Assembly (NCBI GenBank): GCA_030145425.1
Contig: JAQYVO010000306.1
Location: forward strand, 1-44,624
Reading direction: 5' to 3'
Length of the DNA stretch: 44,624 nt
Source of the DNA: Chromatiales bacterium
Lineage (GTDB): Bacteria; Pseudomonadota; Gammaproteobacteria; Chromatiales; Chromatiaceae
The notes under the pieces are model-generated. The model did not search any database and was not told the origin of the DNA. It saw nothing but the letters and a program-made list of their open reading frames with translations. The translations under genes were made by a program, and so were the position numbers. Within the stretch, counting starts at the first letter, position 1. Every line of letters begins with the position of its first letter. Below are positions 1 to 9,223 of this stretch, piece by piece.

Positions 1-249
1 AAACATCGTGGTATCGCCGATGTACCCGCCTTGCTCGTAAACGCGACCCTTGCCGTAGGCCCCTCCGATCACGTAACCGCCCTTTCCGATGGTGGGGAAA
101 AGTGCGTAGCCGTGCGAATCCTGGAACATGTAGCCGATCCCGGCGCTATCGAACATTTTCCTGGTATCTGAGTACTGATCAGCCCAGGATGAGGCGAAGG
201 GGAGGGACAGCAGCAGAACGAACAGCGAGATACGTAATCTTAGTTTCAT
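1..249 (-). CDS. SYLF/YSC84-domain lipid-binding protein, 5' part only
   Basis: Partial gene: 83 codons are present from an ATG at 247-249 and the frame is open to the window edge. The first ~22 residues form a signal peptide (KLRLR, then a Leu/Val-rich stretch ending SSWA). The following residues include YALFPTIGKGGYVIGGAYGK, which is the typical start of the SYLF (DUF500, YSC84-like) domain. Bacterial members are small exported proteins thought to bind lipids; their cellular role is poorly known. The C-terminal half is not in the window, so length and integrity cannot be judged. It is transcribed away from the tRNA gene. Family call is from motif memory; confidence is good because FPTIGKGG..GGAYGKG is distinctive. 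Confidence 0.8.
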   Translation of the reverse strand, partial: MKLRLRISLFVLLLSLPFASSWADQYSDTRKMFDSAGIGYMFQDSHGYALFPTIGKGGYVIGGAYGKGRVYEQGGYIGDTTMF

Positions 250-483
250 GCCGGGATCGTTAACCTGATGCAATGGGTGAGGCTGTATTCTGTCCGGCGG
301 GGGAGTGGCATACAAGTTCACTTGTCACAAAATCATAAAAAGGGTTGGACCAGGACATCTGGCCGAAAGAAAAGTAAATATTTGTGTGAACTGCTAAATG
401 GTATTCCCTGGATTCCGCTTCGTTGCATCCAGGCTACGATACTGGCAATTCCCGCCGAGTCTGCCGATCGTAATTTCAAAAAT
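250..483. repeat. Intergenic region with a CCTGGAT...ATCCAGG palindromic repeat
   Basis: No convincing gene. At 407-433 lies CCTGGAT, a 13-nt loop and ATCCAGG, a copy of a short palindromic repeat that appears again at 28681-28707 with nearly the same loop (ttccgcttcgttgc against ttccactgcgttcc) and the same following bases GGCTAC. Two copies 28 kb apart in one window point to a dispersed repeat family of this genome. Confidence 0.55.
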
Positions 484-786
484 TGGTGGGCCCAGTAGGA
501 CTCGAACCTACGACCAAGGGATTCACTGGATCCCGATATTTTTACCGGGAGCGGACTATCTCATCATCCTGTGAAGGATGCGGGACGCTCTTGCCTGTTA
601 TTAAGAACACTGCAGTTCTCAGGTAGTCTCTGCACCTTCCAGCGGTGCACCGCTGGCTTGGCTCAGGGTTGCCATCAGCCTGGCTGTTAAGGGTTCCCTG
701 AATTCATCCCGTTCATTCCATACCTGTCGGTAGGGACGCACCATTATTGATGAGTCCCCTGCTCTAACCAACTGAGCTATGGGCCC
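484..786 (-). tRNA. ileX: tRNA-Ile(CAU), interrupted by a group I intron
   Basis: Exon 1 is 750-786 and exon 2 is 484-523 on the minus strand; joined they give a 77-nt cloverleaf with an encoded CCA. Acceptor stem GGGCCCA/TGGGCCC, D stem GCTC/GAGC, anticodon stem GGGGA/TCCCT, loop CTCATAA, T arm GTAGG-TTCGAGT-CCTAC. The anticodon is CAT. The anticodon stem and the variable segment TTGGTCG match tRNA-Ile2 (ileX), whose C34 is changed to lysidine by TilS so that it reads AUA, rather than elongator tRNA-Met. E. coli ileX also lies close to rpoD, as here. The gene is split directly after the third anticodon base. A TATAAT box with a GC-rich discriminator precedes it. Confidence 0.93.
524..749 (-). 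other. Group I intron (ORF-less, ~226 nt) in the tRNA-Ile(CAU) anticodon loop
   Basis: The sequence between the two tRNA halves has the hallmarks of a small self-splicing group I intron. The 5' exon ends in T (750), which can form the splice-site U.G wobble with an internal guide GTG at 739-741 that pairs with the exon CAT. The intron ends in G (524). By eye: P2-like hairpin with a GACA tetraloop (TACC/GGTA); P4 TCAGGG (696-701) with CCCTGA (663-668); conserved ATGGCAACCCTGAGCCAAGC; P6 extension CCAGCGGTGCACCGCTGG (639-656); GCAGAGACTA, with P7 GACTA (624-628) pairing TAGTC (554-558); P8 CATCCT-TCAC-AGGATG; a P9 hairpin near the 3' end. The core closely resembles the Azoarcus intron, which sits in the same tRNA. 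No homing endonuclease is encoded. The helix assignment is manual. Confidence 0.9.
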
Positions 787-795
787 AAGGGGCGC

Positions 796-801
796 ATTAT
801 A
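796..801 (-). promoter_or_regulatory. Candidate -10 box for the tRNA-Ile gene
   Basis: The minus strand reads TATAAT followed by GCGCCCC, a GC-rich discriminator typical of stable-RNA promoters, about 10 bases before the tRNA 5' end at 786. It lies in a perfect palindrome GCATTAT-AC-ATAATGC (794-809). No good -35 hexamer was found 16-18 bp upstream. Confidence 0.4.
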
Positions 802-865
802 CATAATGCAGCTGCATGCATTAAGTACGATTGCCACAAAACTGGATTATGTGAGCAGAAGGCGT

Positions 866-2707
<1,842 letters not shown>

Positions 2708-2779
2708 TTCCTACCTTAAGTGTGGGGAGGGAAAAACGTAGGGTTTGCGCGGATCAAACGGGCAATTATAGTGTACTGA

Positions 2780-4552
2780 CTAGATTTTATCTACCGAAGA
2801 TCCCGGGTTATCCCGTTTGGCCTTTTCCTCGGATAGCTGTAGGAGGCGCTGTTTTTCCTCCGGATCAAGCCCTCCTACCGCGGCCGCTTTGGCCACCAGG
2901 GCGTCCCATTCCATCATTAGCGCCTGTCGTTCGAGAGACTTCAGTGTGTCCTGAAACTCTCTCAGCTGTCCTTCCTCCTGAAGGGGCAGCATTTTGGCGG
3001 CGAGTTGATTGAGATACTTTCCCTCTTTTCTCTCACGCCAGCGCTCCAATATGGCTCCTGTAGTAAGGTTAGGCTCAGAACGCAGTATTTCAAGCAGTTC
3101 CCGCAAAACCGTTATACCGGGGAGGGAGAGATTTTTCCAGCCACCGGGGATGGGGGCGGCGTTGGCGAAGCCAGGGTTCGACACCAGCAAGGCGATAGCC
3201 CGTCTCACGGGGGGCATGGTGCCGAGAAACATTCCGGCCCGGGTGGTTCGCCTCGAACGGGCTCCCGCCGCTGTATTGATTGCGGATTGGGGCAGTTCCA
3301 CACCGACAAGTTCTTCCAGTTTCTTGAACATCATGCGCCGGAACACACCTGGCGGCAGCAGGGCCAGCAGCGGCGTTGCCAGTTCCGACAGCCTTGCGCG
3401 TCCCGCCAGCGATGCCATGTCCACCCTTTCGATGAGTTTGTCGAAAAGCAGGGTTGAAAGGGGAGGGGCTTCGTCGATCAGCCGTTTGAACGCCTCCGGA
3501 CCTAGTTTTCGTATCAGGGTGTCCGGGTCCTCTCCTTCCGGCAGAAACAGGAAGCGGGCTTCACGGCCGTCACGCATCTCAGGCAGGGTGATTTCCAACG
3601 CCTTCCAGGCGGCGTCACGGCCCGCCCGGTCACCGTCAAAGCAGAAAACGACCTCCGGTACCACCCGGAAAATGCGTACCAGATGGTGTTTCGTGGTCGC
3701 CGTGCCGAGGGTCGCGACAGCGTTGCGGATCCCGAATTGGGCCAGGGCCACCACATCCATATAGCCTTCGACCACCAGCAGCCTTTCCGTTTTCCTGTCG
3801 AAGCTGAGCGCTTCGTGGAGGCCGTAGAGTTCCTGGCCCTTGTGAAAAAGGGGGGTTTCCGGAGAATTCATATATTTTGGCACGCCGTCCCCCAGCAAGC
3901 GCCCACCGAAACCGATCACCTGACCCCGGGGGTTCCGAATGGGGAACATGATCCGGTCTCTGAAACGGTCGTAGCGTTTTCCCTCTTCGGGTTCCGCGAG
4001 CATTCCGCTCAGGCGCAGCTTTTCCACACCATCCTGGCCCCACTCCGGCCGGTCCAAAAGATTGGTCCATCCGGGCGGCGCGAAGCCAATGCCGAAATCG
4101 GCGGCTATCTGGCCGCTGAGACCGCGCTGGCGCAGGTAATCCACCGCCTTTGGGGCCTGAAGGTGATGCCGGAGCTGCTGTTGATAATATCGGGCGGCTT
4201 CGGCCAGGGTGTCATAGAGCGGCCGATAGTCCGGGCCGCTGCGGCCTCCTTCCTCCCGGGGCACCTCCATGCCCTCCCGCGCCGCGAGCTCTTCCACGGT
4301 CTCGACGAATCCCAGGTTGTCGTAGTCCATGAGAAAGCCGATGGCGGTGCCGTGGGCGCCGCAGCCGAAGCAATGATAGAACTGTTTTTCTCGGCTGACG
4401 GTGAAGGAAGGTGTTTTTTCGTCGTGAAACGGACAGCAGGCCTGGTAATCCTTTCCCGCCTTTTTCAGGGAAACCCTGCTGTCGATCAGATTGACGATAT
4501 CAACCCGGTTGAGCAGTTCGTCGATGAACGGAGAGGGGATTTTGCCGGCCAT
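2780..4552 (-). CDS. dnaG: DNA primase
   Basis: Synthesises RNA primers for the replication fork together with DnaB helicase. At 590 residues it has normal length. The N-terminal CHC2 zinc finger is intact (Cys40, His43, Cys61, Cys64 in CCPFHDEKTPSF...HCFGCG). The Toprim catalytic domain follows at about 255-340, with VVEGYMDVVAL and FCFDGDRAGRDA. The C-terminal part is the DnaB-interacting region and is less conserved. It is preceded in the operon by yqeY with a 112-bp gap. The gap holds an imperfect hairpin GGATTCTGC/GCAGAGTCC (4566-4592) that could be a processing or attenuation site like those known between rpsU and dnaG in E. coli; that function is inferred. Confidence 0.97.
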   Translation of the reverse strand: MAGKIPSPFIDELLNRVDIVNLIDSRVSLKKAGKDYQACCPFHDEKTPSFTVSREKQFYHCFGCGAHGTAIGFLMDYDNLGFVETVEELAAREGMEVPREEGGRSGPDYRPLYDTLAEAARYYQQQLRHHLQAPKAVDYLRQRGLSGQIAADFGIGFAPPGWTNLLDRPEWGQDGVEKLRLSGMLAEPEEGKRYDRFRDRIMFPIRNPRGQVIGFGGRLLGDGVPKYMNSPETPLFHKGQELYGLHEALSFDRKTERLLVVEGYMDVVALAQFGIRNAVATLGTATTKHHLVRIFRVVPEVVFCFDGDRAGRDAAWKALEITLPEMRDGREARFLFLPEGEDPDTLIRKLGPEAFKRLIDEAPPLSTLLFDKLIERVDMASLAGRARLSELATPLLALLPPGVFRRMMFKKLEELVGVELPQSAINTAAGARSRRTTRAGMFLGTMPPVRRAIALLVSNPGFANAAPIPGGWKNLSLPGITVLRELLEILRSEPNLTTGAILERWRERKEGKYLNQLAAKMLPLQEEGQLREFQDTLKSLERQALMMEWDALVAKAAAVGGLDPEEKQRLLQLSEEKAKRDNPGSSVDKI

Positions 4553-4664
4553 GATCAGGGAGAGTGGATTCTGCGTTCAAAAAGCAGAGTCCGATGGTGG
4601 CTAGGGCGTGTTCGCGGCGGCGGCTGCAATGGCCGTAGCCAGAAATGGCCTATATCGGACAGAA

Positions 4665-5108
4665 TCAGGCGCCGAGCCGTTGCTTTACCAGAGCACTTAC
4701 GGCACCCATGTCCGCCCGGCCTTGGATCTTGGGTTTGAGCTGGCCCATCACCTTGCCCATGTCACGCAGGGATACGGCACCCGTGCCGGCCATGGCCTCT
4801 GCAATCATGGCATCGATCTCGGCCTCACTCAGGGCCTCAGGCATATAGCCCTGCAGCACCTCTATCTCAAAGGACTCCTGTTCGGCGAGCTCGTTGCGTC
4901 CCGCCTTTTCGAACTGCTCGATGGAGTCCCGTCGTTGCTTGACCATCTTGTCCAGAACGGCCAGTACCTGGGTATCGTCCAGTTCAATGCGCTCATCGAC
5001 CTCGCGCTGCTTTATCGCGGCGAGAATCAGCCGGATGACCCCCAGGCGGCGCTTCTCGCCCGCCTTCATCGCGGTCTTCATGTCTTCCCGGATGCGCTGG
5101 CTCAACAT
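4665..5108 (-). CDS. yqeY: YqeY/GatB-tail-like protein
   Basis: A 147-residue protein of the YqeY family, related to the C-terminal tail domain of the amidotransferase subunit GatB, which contacts tRNA. Family features visible: an N-terminal helix LSQRIREDMKTAMKAGEKRR, the segment LRLILAAIKQREVDER-like (VIRLILAAIKQREVDE), KQRRDSIEQFEKAGR, and a C-terminal MGKVMGQLKPKIQGRADMG. Length is usual for the family. It lies between rpsU and dnaG, an arrangement common in non-enteric gammaproteobacteria and absent in E. coli. A role in tRNA-dependent amidation or translation is suggested by the domain but is not proven. Confidence 0.93.
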   Translation of the reverse strand: MLSQRIREDMKTAMKAGEKRRLGVIRLILAAIKQREVDERIELDDTQVLAVLDKMVKQRRDSIEQFEKAGRNELAEQESFEIEVLQGYMPEALSEAEIDAMIAEAMAGTGAVSLRDMGKVMGQLKPKIQGRADMGAVSALVKQRLGA

Positions 5109-5141
5109 GGAATCGGACTCCCGGTCAGGCGGCCTGACAAA

Positions 5142-5357
5142 TCAATACTGACGTTCCCAACGGCGATTTTCCCTGGAAAGCTTCTTCAGGTGGCGCTTCA
5201 CGGCCGCTGCGGCCTTGCGCTTACGCTCGGAGGTCGGTTTCTCGTAGAATTCACGACGACGCACTTCTGCCAGGATGCCGGCTTTTTCGCATCCACGCTT
5301 GAAGCGTCGCAGGGCTGTTTCGAAAGGTTCGTTTTCCTTGACACGTACGTTGGGCAT
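5142..5357 (-). CDS. rpsU: 30S ribosomal protein S21 (bS21)
   Basis: A 71-residue basic protein identical in length to E. coli S21, beginning [20 protein letters not shown] and ending in the Arg/Lys-rich tail. S21 sits on the 30S platform near the anti-Shine-Dalgarno end of 16S rRNA and is needed for translation initiation on natural mRNAs. It is the first gene of the macromolecular synthesis operon and lies 33 bp upstream of yqeY, divergent from tsaD. A sigma-70-like promoter lies about 55 bp upstream of its start. Confidence 0.98.
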   Translation of the reverse strand: MPNVRVKENEPFETALRRFKRGCEKAGILAEVRRREFYEKPTSERKRKAAAAVKRHLKKLSRENRRWERQY

Positions 5358-5412
5358 TTACAACCTCGGAAAAATGGGTCCGATCAGGTTATCCTGACAT
5401 AAAAGAGCGGAA

Positions 5413-5441
5413 ATTCTACTGATTGTTCGGCCAGTTTGCAA
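5413..5441 (-). promoter_or_regulatory. Candidate sigma-70 promoter of rpsU-yqeY-dnaG-rpoD
   Basis: On the minus strand TTGCAA (5436-5441) and TAGAAT (5413-5418) are separated by exactly 17 bp. The -10 matches 5 of 6 consensus bases; the -35 matches 4 of 6. Downstream, before the rpsU start, is a small inverted repeat TCAGG-TTAT-CCTGA (plus strand, 5385-5398 region). Read by eye only. Confidence 0.5.
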
Positions 5442-5458
5442 AGGCCTGGAGAGAATGT

Positions 5459-6490
5459 ATGCGTGTTTTGGGTATCGAAACCTCCTGCGATGAGACGGGA
5501 GTTGCCATTTATGACAGCGAAAAGGGGCTGATGGCCCATGCCGTGCATAGCCAGACAGCCCTGCATGCAGAGTTCGGGGGGGTTGTGCCTGAGCTGGCGT
5601 CCCGCGATCATGTGAGGAAGACGCTGCCCATGATTCGGGGTGTCCTGGCACAGGCCGAACTGGGTGTCGACGGGATTGACGCTCTCGCCTACACCGCCGG
5701 TCCCGGACTGGTGGGCGCCCTGCTGGTGGGTACAGCCGTCGGGCGGAGCCTGGCCTGGGCCTGGGGAGTCCCGTCGATCGGGGTTCACCATATGGAAGGG
5801 CATCTGCTGGCACCCATGCTCGAAGAGGAAGGCCCCGATTTTCCCTTCGTGGCGTTGCTGGTCTCCGGCGGACATACCCAATTGGTGGAGGTGCAGGCAG
5901 TTGGCCACTACCGGATGCTGGGCGAATCGGTAGACGACGCCGCGGGGGAGGCCTTCGATAAGACCGCCAAGATGATGGGTCTGCCCTATCCGGGGGGGGC
6001 GGAGCTGGCCAGGCTGGCCATGGAGGGCGACCCGTCCCGGTTCCGGTTTCCCCGGCCGATGACAGATCGCCCCGGACTGGATTTCAGTTTCAGCGGCCTG
6101 AAGACCTTTGCCCTCAATACCTATCGAACCGAGTCCAAATCCGTATCCGATGCCAGCCAGCCGCAACTCAAGGCGGATATTGCCCGCGCCTTCGAGGATG
6201 CGGTGGTGGATACCCTGATGATCAAGTGCCGCAGGGCGGTGCGGGAGACCGGCTTCAAGACCCTGGTGTTGGCCGGGGGCGTGAGCGCGAACCGGCGTCT
6301 GAGGGCGCGCATCAAGGAGATTATGGAAAATGAGGGGGGAAAGGCGTTTTACCCCAGGGCGGAGTTTTGCACCGACAATGGTGCCATGATCGCTTATGCG
6401 GGCTGGCAGCGTCTCAGGGCGGGTCAGGCAGACGGGCTGACGTTCGGCGCCAGACCACGCTGGCCGATGGATTCACTGCCCCACATTTAG
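5459..6490 (+). CDS. tsaD: tRNA N6-adenosine threonylcarbamoyltransferase
   Basis: Transfers the threonylcarbamoyl group to A37 of ANN-decoding tRNAs (t6A), with TsaB and TsaE. The tRNA-Ile encoded at 484-786, with A37 following CAU, is a likely substrate. The ASKHA-type fold is evident: N-terminal [19 protein letters not shown], metal-binding HHMEGH (His111 and His115), [13 protein letters not shown], and [13 protein letters not shown] near residue 270. An upstream in-frame ATG at 5423 would add 12 residues. The start at 5459 is chosen because it gives the invariant family N-terminus and has a GGAGAGA ribosome binding site. Length 343 is usual. It is divergent from rpsU, as in E. coli. Confidence 0.97.
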   Translation: MRVLGIETSCDETGVAIYDSEKGLMAHAVHSQTALHAEFGGVVPELASRDHVRKTLPMIRGVLAQAELGVDGIDALAYTAGPGLVGALLVGTAVGRSLAWAWGVPSIGVHHMEGHLLAPMLEEEGPDFPFVALLVSGGHTQLVEVQAVGHYRMLGESVDDAAGEAFDKTAKMMGLPYPGGAELARLAMEGDPSRFRFPRPMTDRPGLDFSFSGLKTFALNTYRTESKSVSDASQPQLKADIARAFEDAVVDTLMIKCRRAVRETGFKTLVLAGGVSANRRLRARIKEIMENEGGKAFYPRAEFCTDNGAMIAYAGWQRLRAGQADGLTFGARPRWPMDSLPHI

Positions 6491-6550
6491 GAACCTCTGA
6501 TTAATTCTGGGCTCATAGACGCCGACCATAAATTGATCAGAGGTTCCTAA
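6487..6550. repeat. Long inverted repeat between convergent tsaD and plsY
   Basis: Arms TTAGGAACCTCTGATTAATT (6487-6506) and AATTGATCAGAGGTTCCTAA (6531-6550) are complementary at 19 of 20 positions around a 24-nt loop. The left arm overlaps the tsaD stop codon and the right arm ends 5 bp before the plsY stop. It could serve both genes as a bidirectional stem-loop, but there is no T-tract, so a mobile or MITE-like origin is as likely. Confidence 0.75.
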
Positions 6551-6555
6551 AACTA

Positions 6556-7152
6556 TCACGGTCCCTGTTGGTCCCGGATACTGCCCTCGGAGCCTGTGAT
6601 CAGATTGCGGATGTTGCTGCGGTGGCGCCAGAACAGAATGATGCTTATCGCCACCTGCATGATCAACAGTTCCCGGGACCCCAGAAAGTACCAGATTATC
6701 AGCGGTGCCAATGCCATGGATGCGAGCGCGGCCATGGAAGAGATGTTGAGCACCTTGGCCACGAACAGCCAGATCAGTGCCACCGGTCCGCCGATTTGCC
6801 ACCCCAGCCCGAACTGCACGCCGAAGGCGGTGGCAACCCCCTTGCCGCCCTTGAAGCCGAAAAACAGCGGATAGAGGTGACCGAGGAAGGCCGCCAGCCC
6901 GGTGGCTGCCAGCACCAGAGCCGAAGTGTCCAGGAGATTTGCGGCCAGCACCGGCAGAAAACCTTTCAGGGAATCTCCGATAAGGGTCAACGCCGCAGCT
7001 TTTTTCCCCCCGATTCTCAGGACATTTGTGGCACCCGGATTATTCGACCCCTGGGTGCGTGGATCCGGCAGTCCCATCAGCCGACAGACGATGATCGCGC
7101 TGGAGATGGAACCAAGCAGGTAGGCGATGGGGATGAGAAGGAGATCCAACAT
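6556..7152 (-). CDS. plsY: Glycerol-3-phosphate acyltransferase PlsY
   Basis: Inner-membrane enzyme that transfers the acyl group from acyl-phosphate (made by PlsX) to glycerol-3-phosphate, giving lysophosphatidic acid. The 198-residue form starts MLDLLLIPIAYLLGSI; an ORF start 21 codons upstream is rejected because it adds a hydrophilic segment before the first membrane helix. Conserved PlsY loops are present: GSNNPGATNVLR near residue 36, FKGGKGVATAFG near 100, and HRSNIRNLITGSE near the C-terminus. Five hydrophobic segments are apparent. It is convergent with tsaD and divergent from folB, a usual gammaproteobacterial order (tsaD-plsY-folB). Confidence 0.95.
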   Translation of the reverse strand: MLDLLLIPIAYLLGSISSAIIVCRLMGLPDPRTQGSNNPGATNVLRIGGKKAAALTLIGDSLKGFLPVLAANLLDTSALVLAATGLAAFLGHLYPLFFGFKGGKGVATAFGVQFGLGWQIGGPVALIWLFVAKVLNISSMAALASMALAPLIIWYFLGSRELLIMQVAISIILFWRHRSNIRNLITGSEGSIRDQQGP

Positions 7153-7343
7153 GGCGGTTGCAGGCCTCAGCAGTATTGGTTGTCCGTATCGAGTCGTCTT
7201 CGCGGCCCGGTGCACCGGAAGTAACGGCAGTTGTCGGATTCTGGCTGCTGTCCCGGATAAAGGTCAAGGATGTTTGTTATTGTGCCGGCATGATTTAACA
7301 TGAACCCAGGCGTTTCCTGAAGAACCAAGATTGCATACACCAG

Positions 7344-7715
7344 ATGGACATTGTATTTGTACGGGGACTCAAGGCCGAGACCGTCATAGGCATCTATGAC
7401 TGGGAACGGGAGATCAGGCAGTCCGTTGTTCTCGACCTGGAGATGAGCACAGATGTGCGGCGTGCGGCCGCCTCCGAGGATATCGGCGATGCCGTCAACT
7501 ACAAGGCGGTTGCCAAGCGCCTTTTGGAGTTCATAGAGGCGAGCGAATTCCAGCTGGTGGAGACTCTGGCAGAGCGATGCGCCGGGATTATCCTTGACGA
7601 ATTCGGTGTGGAATGGCTGCGCCTCACTTTGAACAAGATCGGTGCCGTCAGCGCGGCCAGGGACGTGGGCGTCATTATCGAACGCGGAAACCCTGCACCC
7701 GGTCATACCTCCTGA
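7344..7715 (+). CDS. folB: Dihydroneopterin aldolase
   Basis: Cleaves 7,8-dihydroneopterin to 6-hydroxymethyl-7,8-dihydropterin in folate synthesis; some members also epimerise. The 123-residue protein starts MDIVFVRGLKAETVIGIYDWE, the family signature including the active-site Glu and Tyr. ETLAERCAGIILDEF and LRLTLNKIGAVSAARDVGV are conserved C-terminal elements. It is followed 30 bp later by folK, whose product uses its product, so the two are very likely one transcript. The ribosome binding site is weak. Confidence 0.95.
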   Translation: MDIVFVRGLKAETVIGIYDWEREIRQSVVLDLEMSTDVRRAAASEDIGDAVNYKAVAKRLLEFIEASEFQLVETLAERCAGIILDEFGVEWLRLTLNKIGAVSAARDVGVIIERGNPAPGHTS

Positions 7716-7745
7716 CGGGATCGGCGGGCGGAAGGGATGCGTCGG

Positions 7746-8237
7746 ATGAGGGTTTGGTTGAGTCTGGGCAGCAACATCGATCCGGAATTCAACATAAGGT
7801 TGGCGGTAGACACCCTGCGCCGGATATTTGGTTCTTTGGTGCTCTCCGGCGTCTACAAGAGTGAAGCCGTGGGCTTTGACGGCGCCTCGTTTCTAAACAT
7901 GATCGTGGGTCTGGACACCGACATGGCCGCACCCCAACTCATGGAGCGGCTGCGCGGCGTTGAAGATCAACAGGGCAGGATCAGGGACGACAGGGACAAG
8001 AATGCACCCAGGACCCTGGACATAGACCTGCTGACCTACGGCAATTTGCCTGTTCAGGTTGGCCGGGTGTTGCTCCCAAGGGACGAAATCACCCGTTACG
8101 CCTTTGTGCTCTTGCCGCTGGCCGAGGTGGCGGGGGACGAGGTACATCCCCTGACGGGACTTACCTATGGCGAACTTTGGGCCGCTTTCGATAAATCGGA
8201 ACAATCCCTGAATCCAGTGGAGCTGGATCTGAATTAG
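7746..8237 (+). CDS. folK: 6-hydroxymethyl-7,8-dihydropterin pyrophosphokinase
   Basis: Transfers pyrophosphate from ATP to hydroxymethyl-dihydropterin, the step after FolB. Family features: VWLSLGSNIDPEFNIRLAVDTL at the N-terminus, VGFDGASFLNMIVGLDT, and the catalytic motif DRDKNAPRTLDIDLLTYG with the metal-binding Asp pair. An ATG at 7737 would add three residues but sits only 2 nt after the GGAAG ribosome binding site; the ATG at 7746 has a better distance. Its TAG stop codon (8235-8237) forms part of the 7-bp direct repeat flanking the MITE-like element that follows. Confidence 0.94.
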   Translation: MRVWLSLGSNIDPEFNIRLAVDTLRRIFGSLVLSGVYKSEAVGFDGASFLNMIVGLDTDMAAPQLMERLRGVEDQQGRIRDDRDKNAPRTLDIDLLTYGNLPVQVGRVLLPRDEITRYAFVLLPLAEVAGDEVHPLTGLTYGELWAAFDKSEQSLNPVELDLN

Positions 8238-8381
8238 ACCTGGTGCTCGTCCAGAAACGGCATCTTCCGTCATTCCGGCGAAGGCCGGAATCCAGTAAGC
8301 CACTGAATCCCCTGGATCCCGGCCTTCGCCGGGATGACGTGTTTTCAGGAAAGTGTGTGTTTCTGGACGGACACTAGACCT
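8235..8381. mobile_element. MITE-like nested palindrome with 7-bp target site duplication
   Basis: The direct repeat TAGACCT occurs at 8235-8241 and 8375-8381. Just inside are terminal inverted repeats GTGCTCGTCCAGAAAC (8243-8258) and GTTTCTGGACGGACAC (8359-8374), 14 of 16 bases complementary. The interior (about 8268-8339) is a second palindrome, GTCATTCCGGCGAAGGCCGG against CCGGCCTTCGCCGGGATGAC, a repeat type widespread in proteobacteria. The whole is ~133 bp, encodes nothing and lies between the converging folK and folM stop codons. The 7-bp duplication supports transposition by a transposase acting in trans. No transposase is in the window. Confidence 0.7.
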
Positions 8382-9135
8382 ATTGCTGCACGGATCGTCC
8401 GCCGTCCACGGCTATGATCTGGCCGGTAATGTAATCAGCATTTCTTGCCAGGAACAGCACGGCGCGGGCGATGTCTGGGGGGGTGCCGGGGCGCCCCAGG
8501 GGGATGCGGGTCAGGATGTTTGTCCGAGCCTCTTCCGACAGACCCTCCTCGGGCCAGAGGATTGCCCCGGGGGCTACGCCGTTGACCCTGATCTCCGGTC
8601 CCAGCTCCCGCGCCAGGGATTTCACCATCATGGCGTTTCCTGCTTTGGCCATGGAGTAGATGGGATAGGATTTCAACGGGCGCTCCGAATGGATGTCCAC
8701 CAGATTGATGATGGCCCCTCCGCTGCTGCGCAGCAGGGGCGCGGCCGCCTGGGCGAGGAAAAAGGGCGCCTTCAGGTTGCCACCCATCAGCTCCTCCCAC
8801 TGCAGTTCGGTGGCCTCCGACATGGGAGTGGGATAAAAACTTGAGGCGTTGTTAATCAGCAGATCGAGGCGCCCCCGCCAGGCAGCCGCCTCCCGGACCA
8901 GACCCGGCAGTTCCGCTGTGTTCAGCAGGTCTGCCCGAACCAGTCTGACCGAGTCTGCGCGCCTGCCTTCCAGCTCCCCTTGCAGGGCCTCGGCCGCGGA
9001 CCCGGATGTTCGATAGTGCAGCAGCAGGTCCATGCCGTCTTCATGCAATACCCGTGCGATCTCCGCCCCTATCCGCTGCGCGGCACCCGTTATCAGGGCG
9101 GTTTTTCGGGTTGCGGTGTCAGTATCTTCCGTCAC
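8380..9135 (-). CDS. folM: Pteridine reductase-like SDR (FolM type)
   Basis: Short-chain dehydrogenase of 251 residues. TGAAQRIG (residues 16-23) is the TGxxxRIG form of the nucleotide motif that marks NADPH-dependent pteridine reductases (PTR1/FolM) rather than the usual TGxxxGIG. NNAS near 95, the catalytic YSMAK (Tyr-x3-Lys) and a C-terminal GQIIAVDGGRS complete the fold. FolM reduces dihydromonapterin or dihydrofolate; the neighbouring folB and folK support a pterin substrate. The start is GTG at 9133-9135; there is no nearer ATG before the nucleotide motif. Function is family-based; the exact pterin is not determined. Confidence 0.85.
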   Translation of the reverse strand: MTEDTDTATRKTALITGAAQRIGAEIARVLHEDGMDLLLHYRTSGSAAEALQGELEGRRADSVRLVRADLLNTAELPGLVREAAAWRGRLDLLINNASSFYPTPMSEATELQWEELMGGNLKAPFFLAQAAAPLLRSSGGAIINLVDIHSERPLKSYPIYSMAKAGNAMMVKSLARELGPEIRVNGVAPGAILWPEEGLSEEARTNILTRIPLGRPGTPPDIARAVLFLARNADYITGQIIAVDGGRSVQQ

Positions 9136-9223
9136 TTGATGACTCCTGCCTTGGTATGATGCAGTACTCGATGGGATTTGAACCTTTCCAATTTAACCTT
9201 AAAAAACGGTTTTTAGAAATTTC

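Noticed and set aside
619-837. 72-codon minus-strand ORF with PIAQLVRAGDSSIMVR
   Set aside because: It is a translation of the tRNA 5' half and intron; such peptides are common false calls at tRNA genes.
3683-4738. 351-codon plus-strand ORF opposite dnaG
   Set aside because: Shadow of dnaG; no motif and no ribosome binding site.
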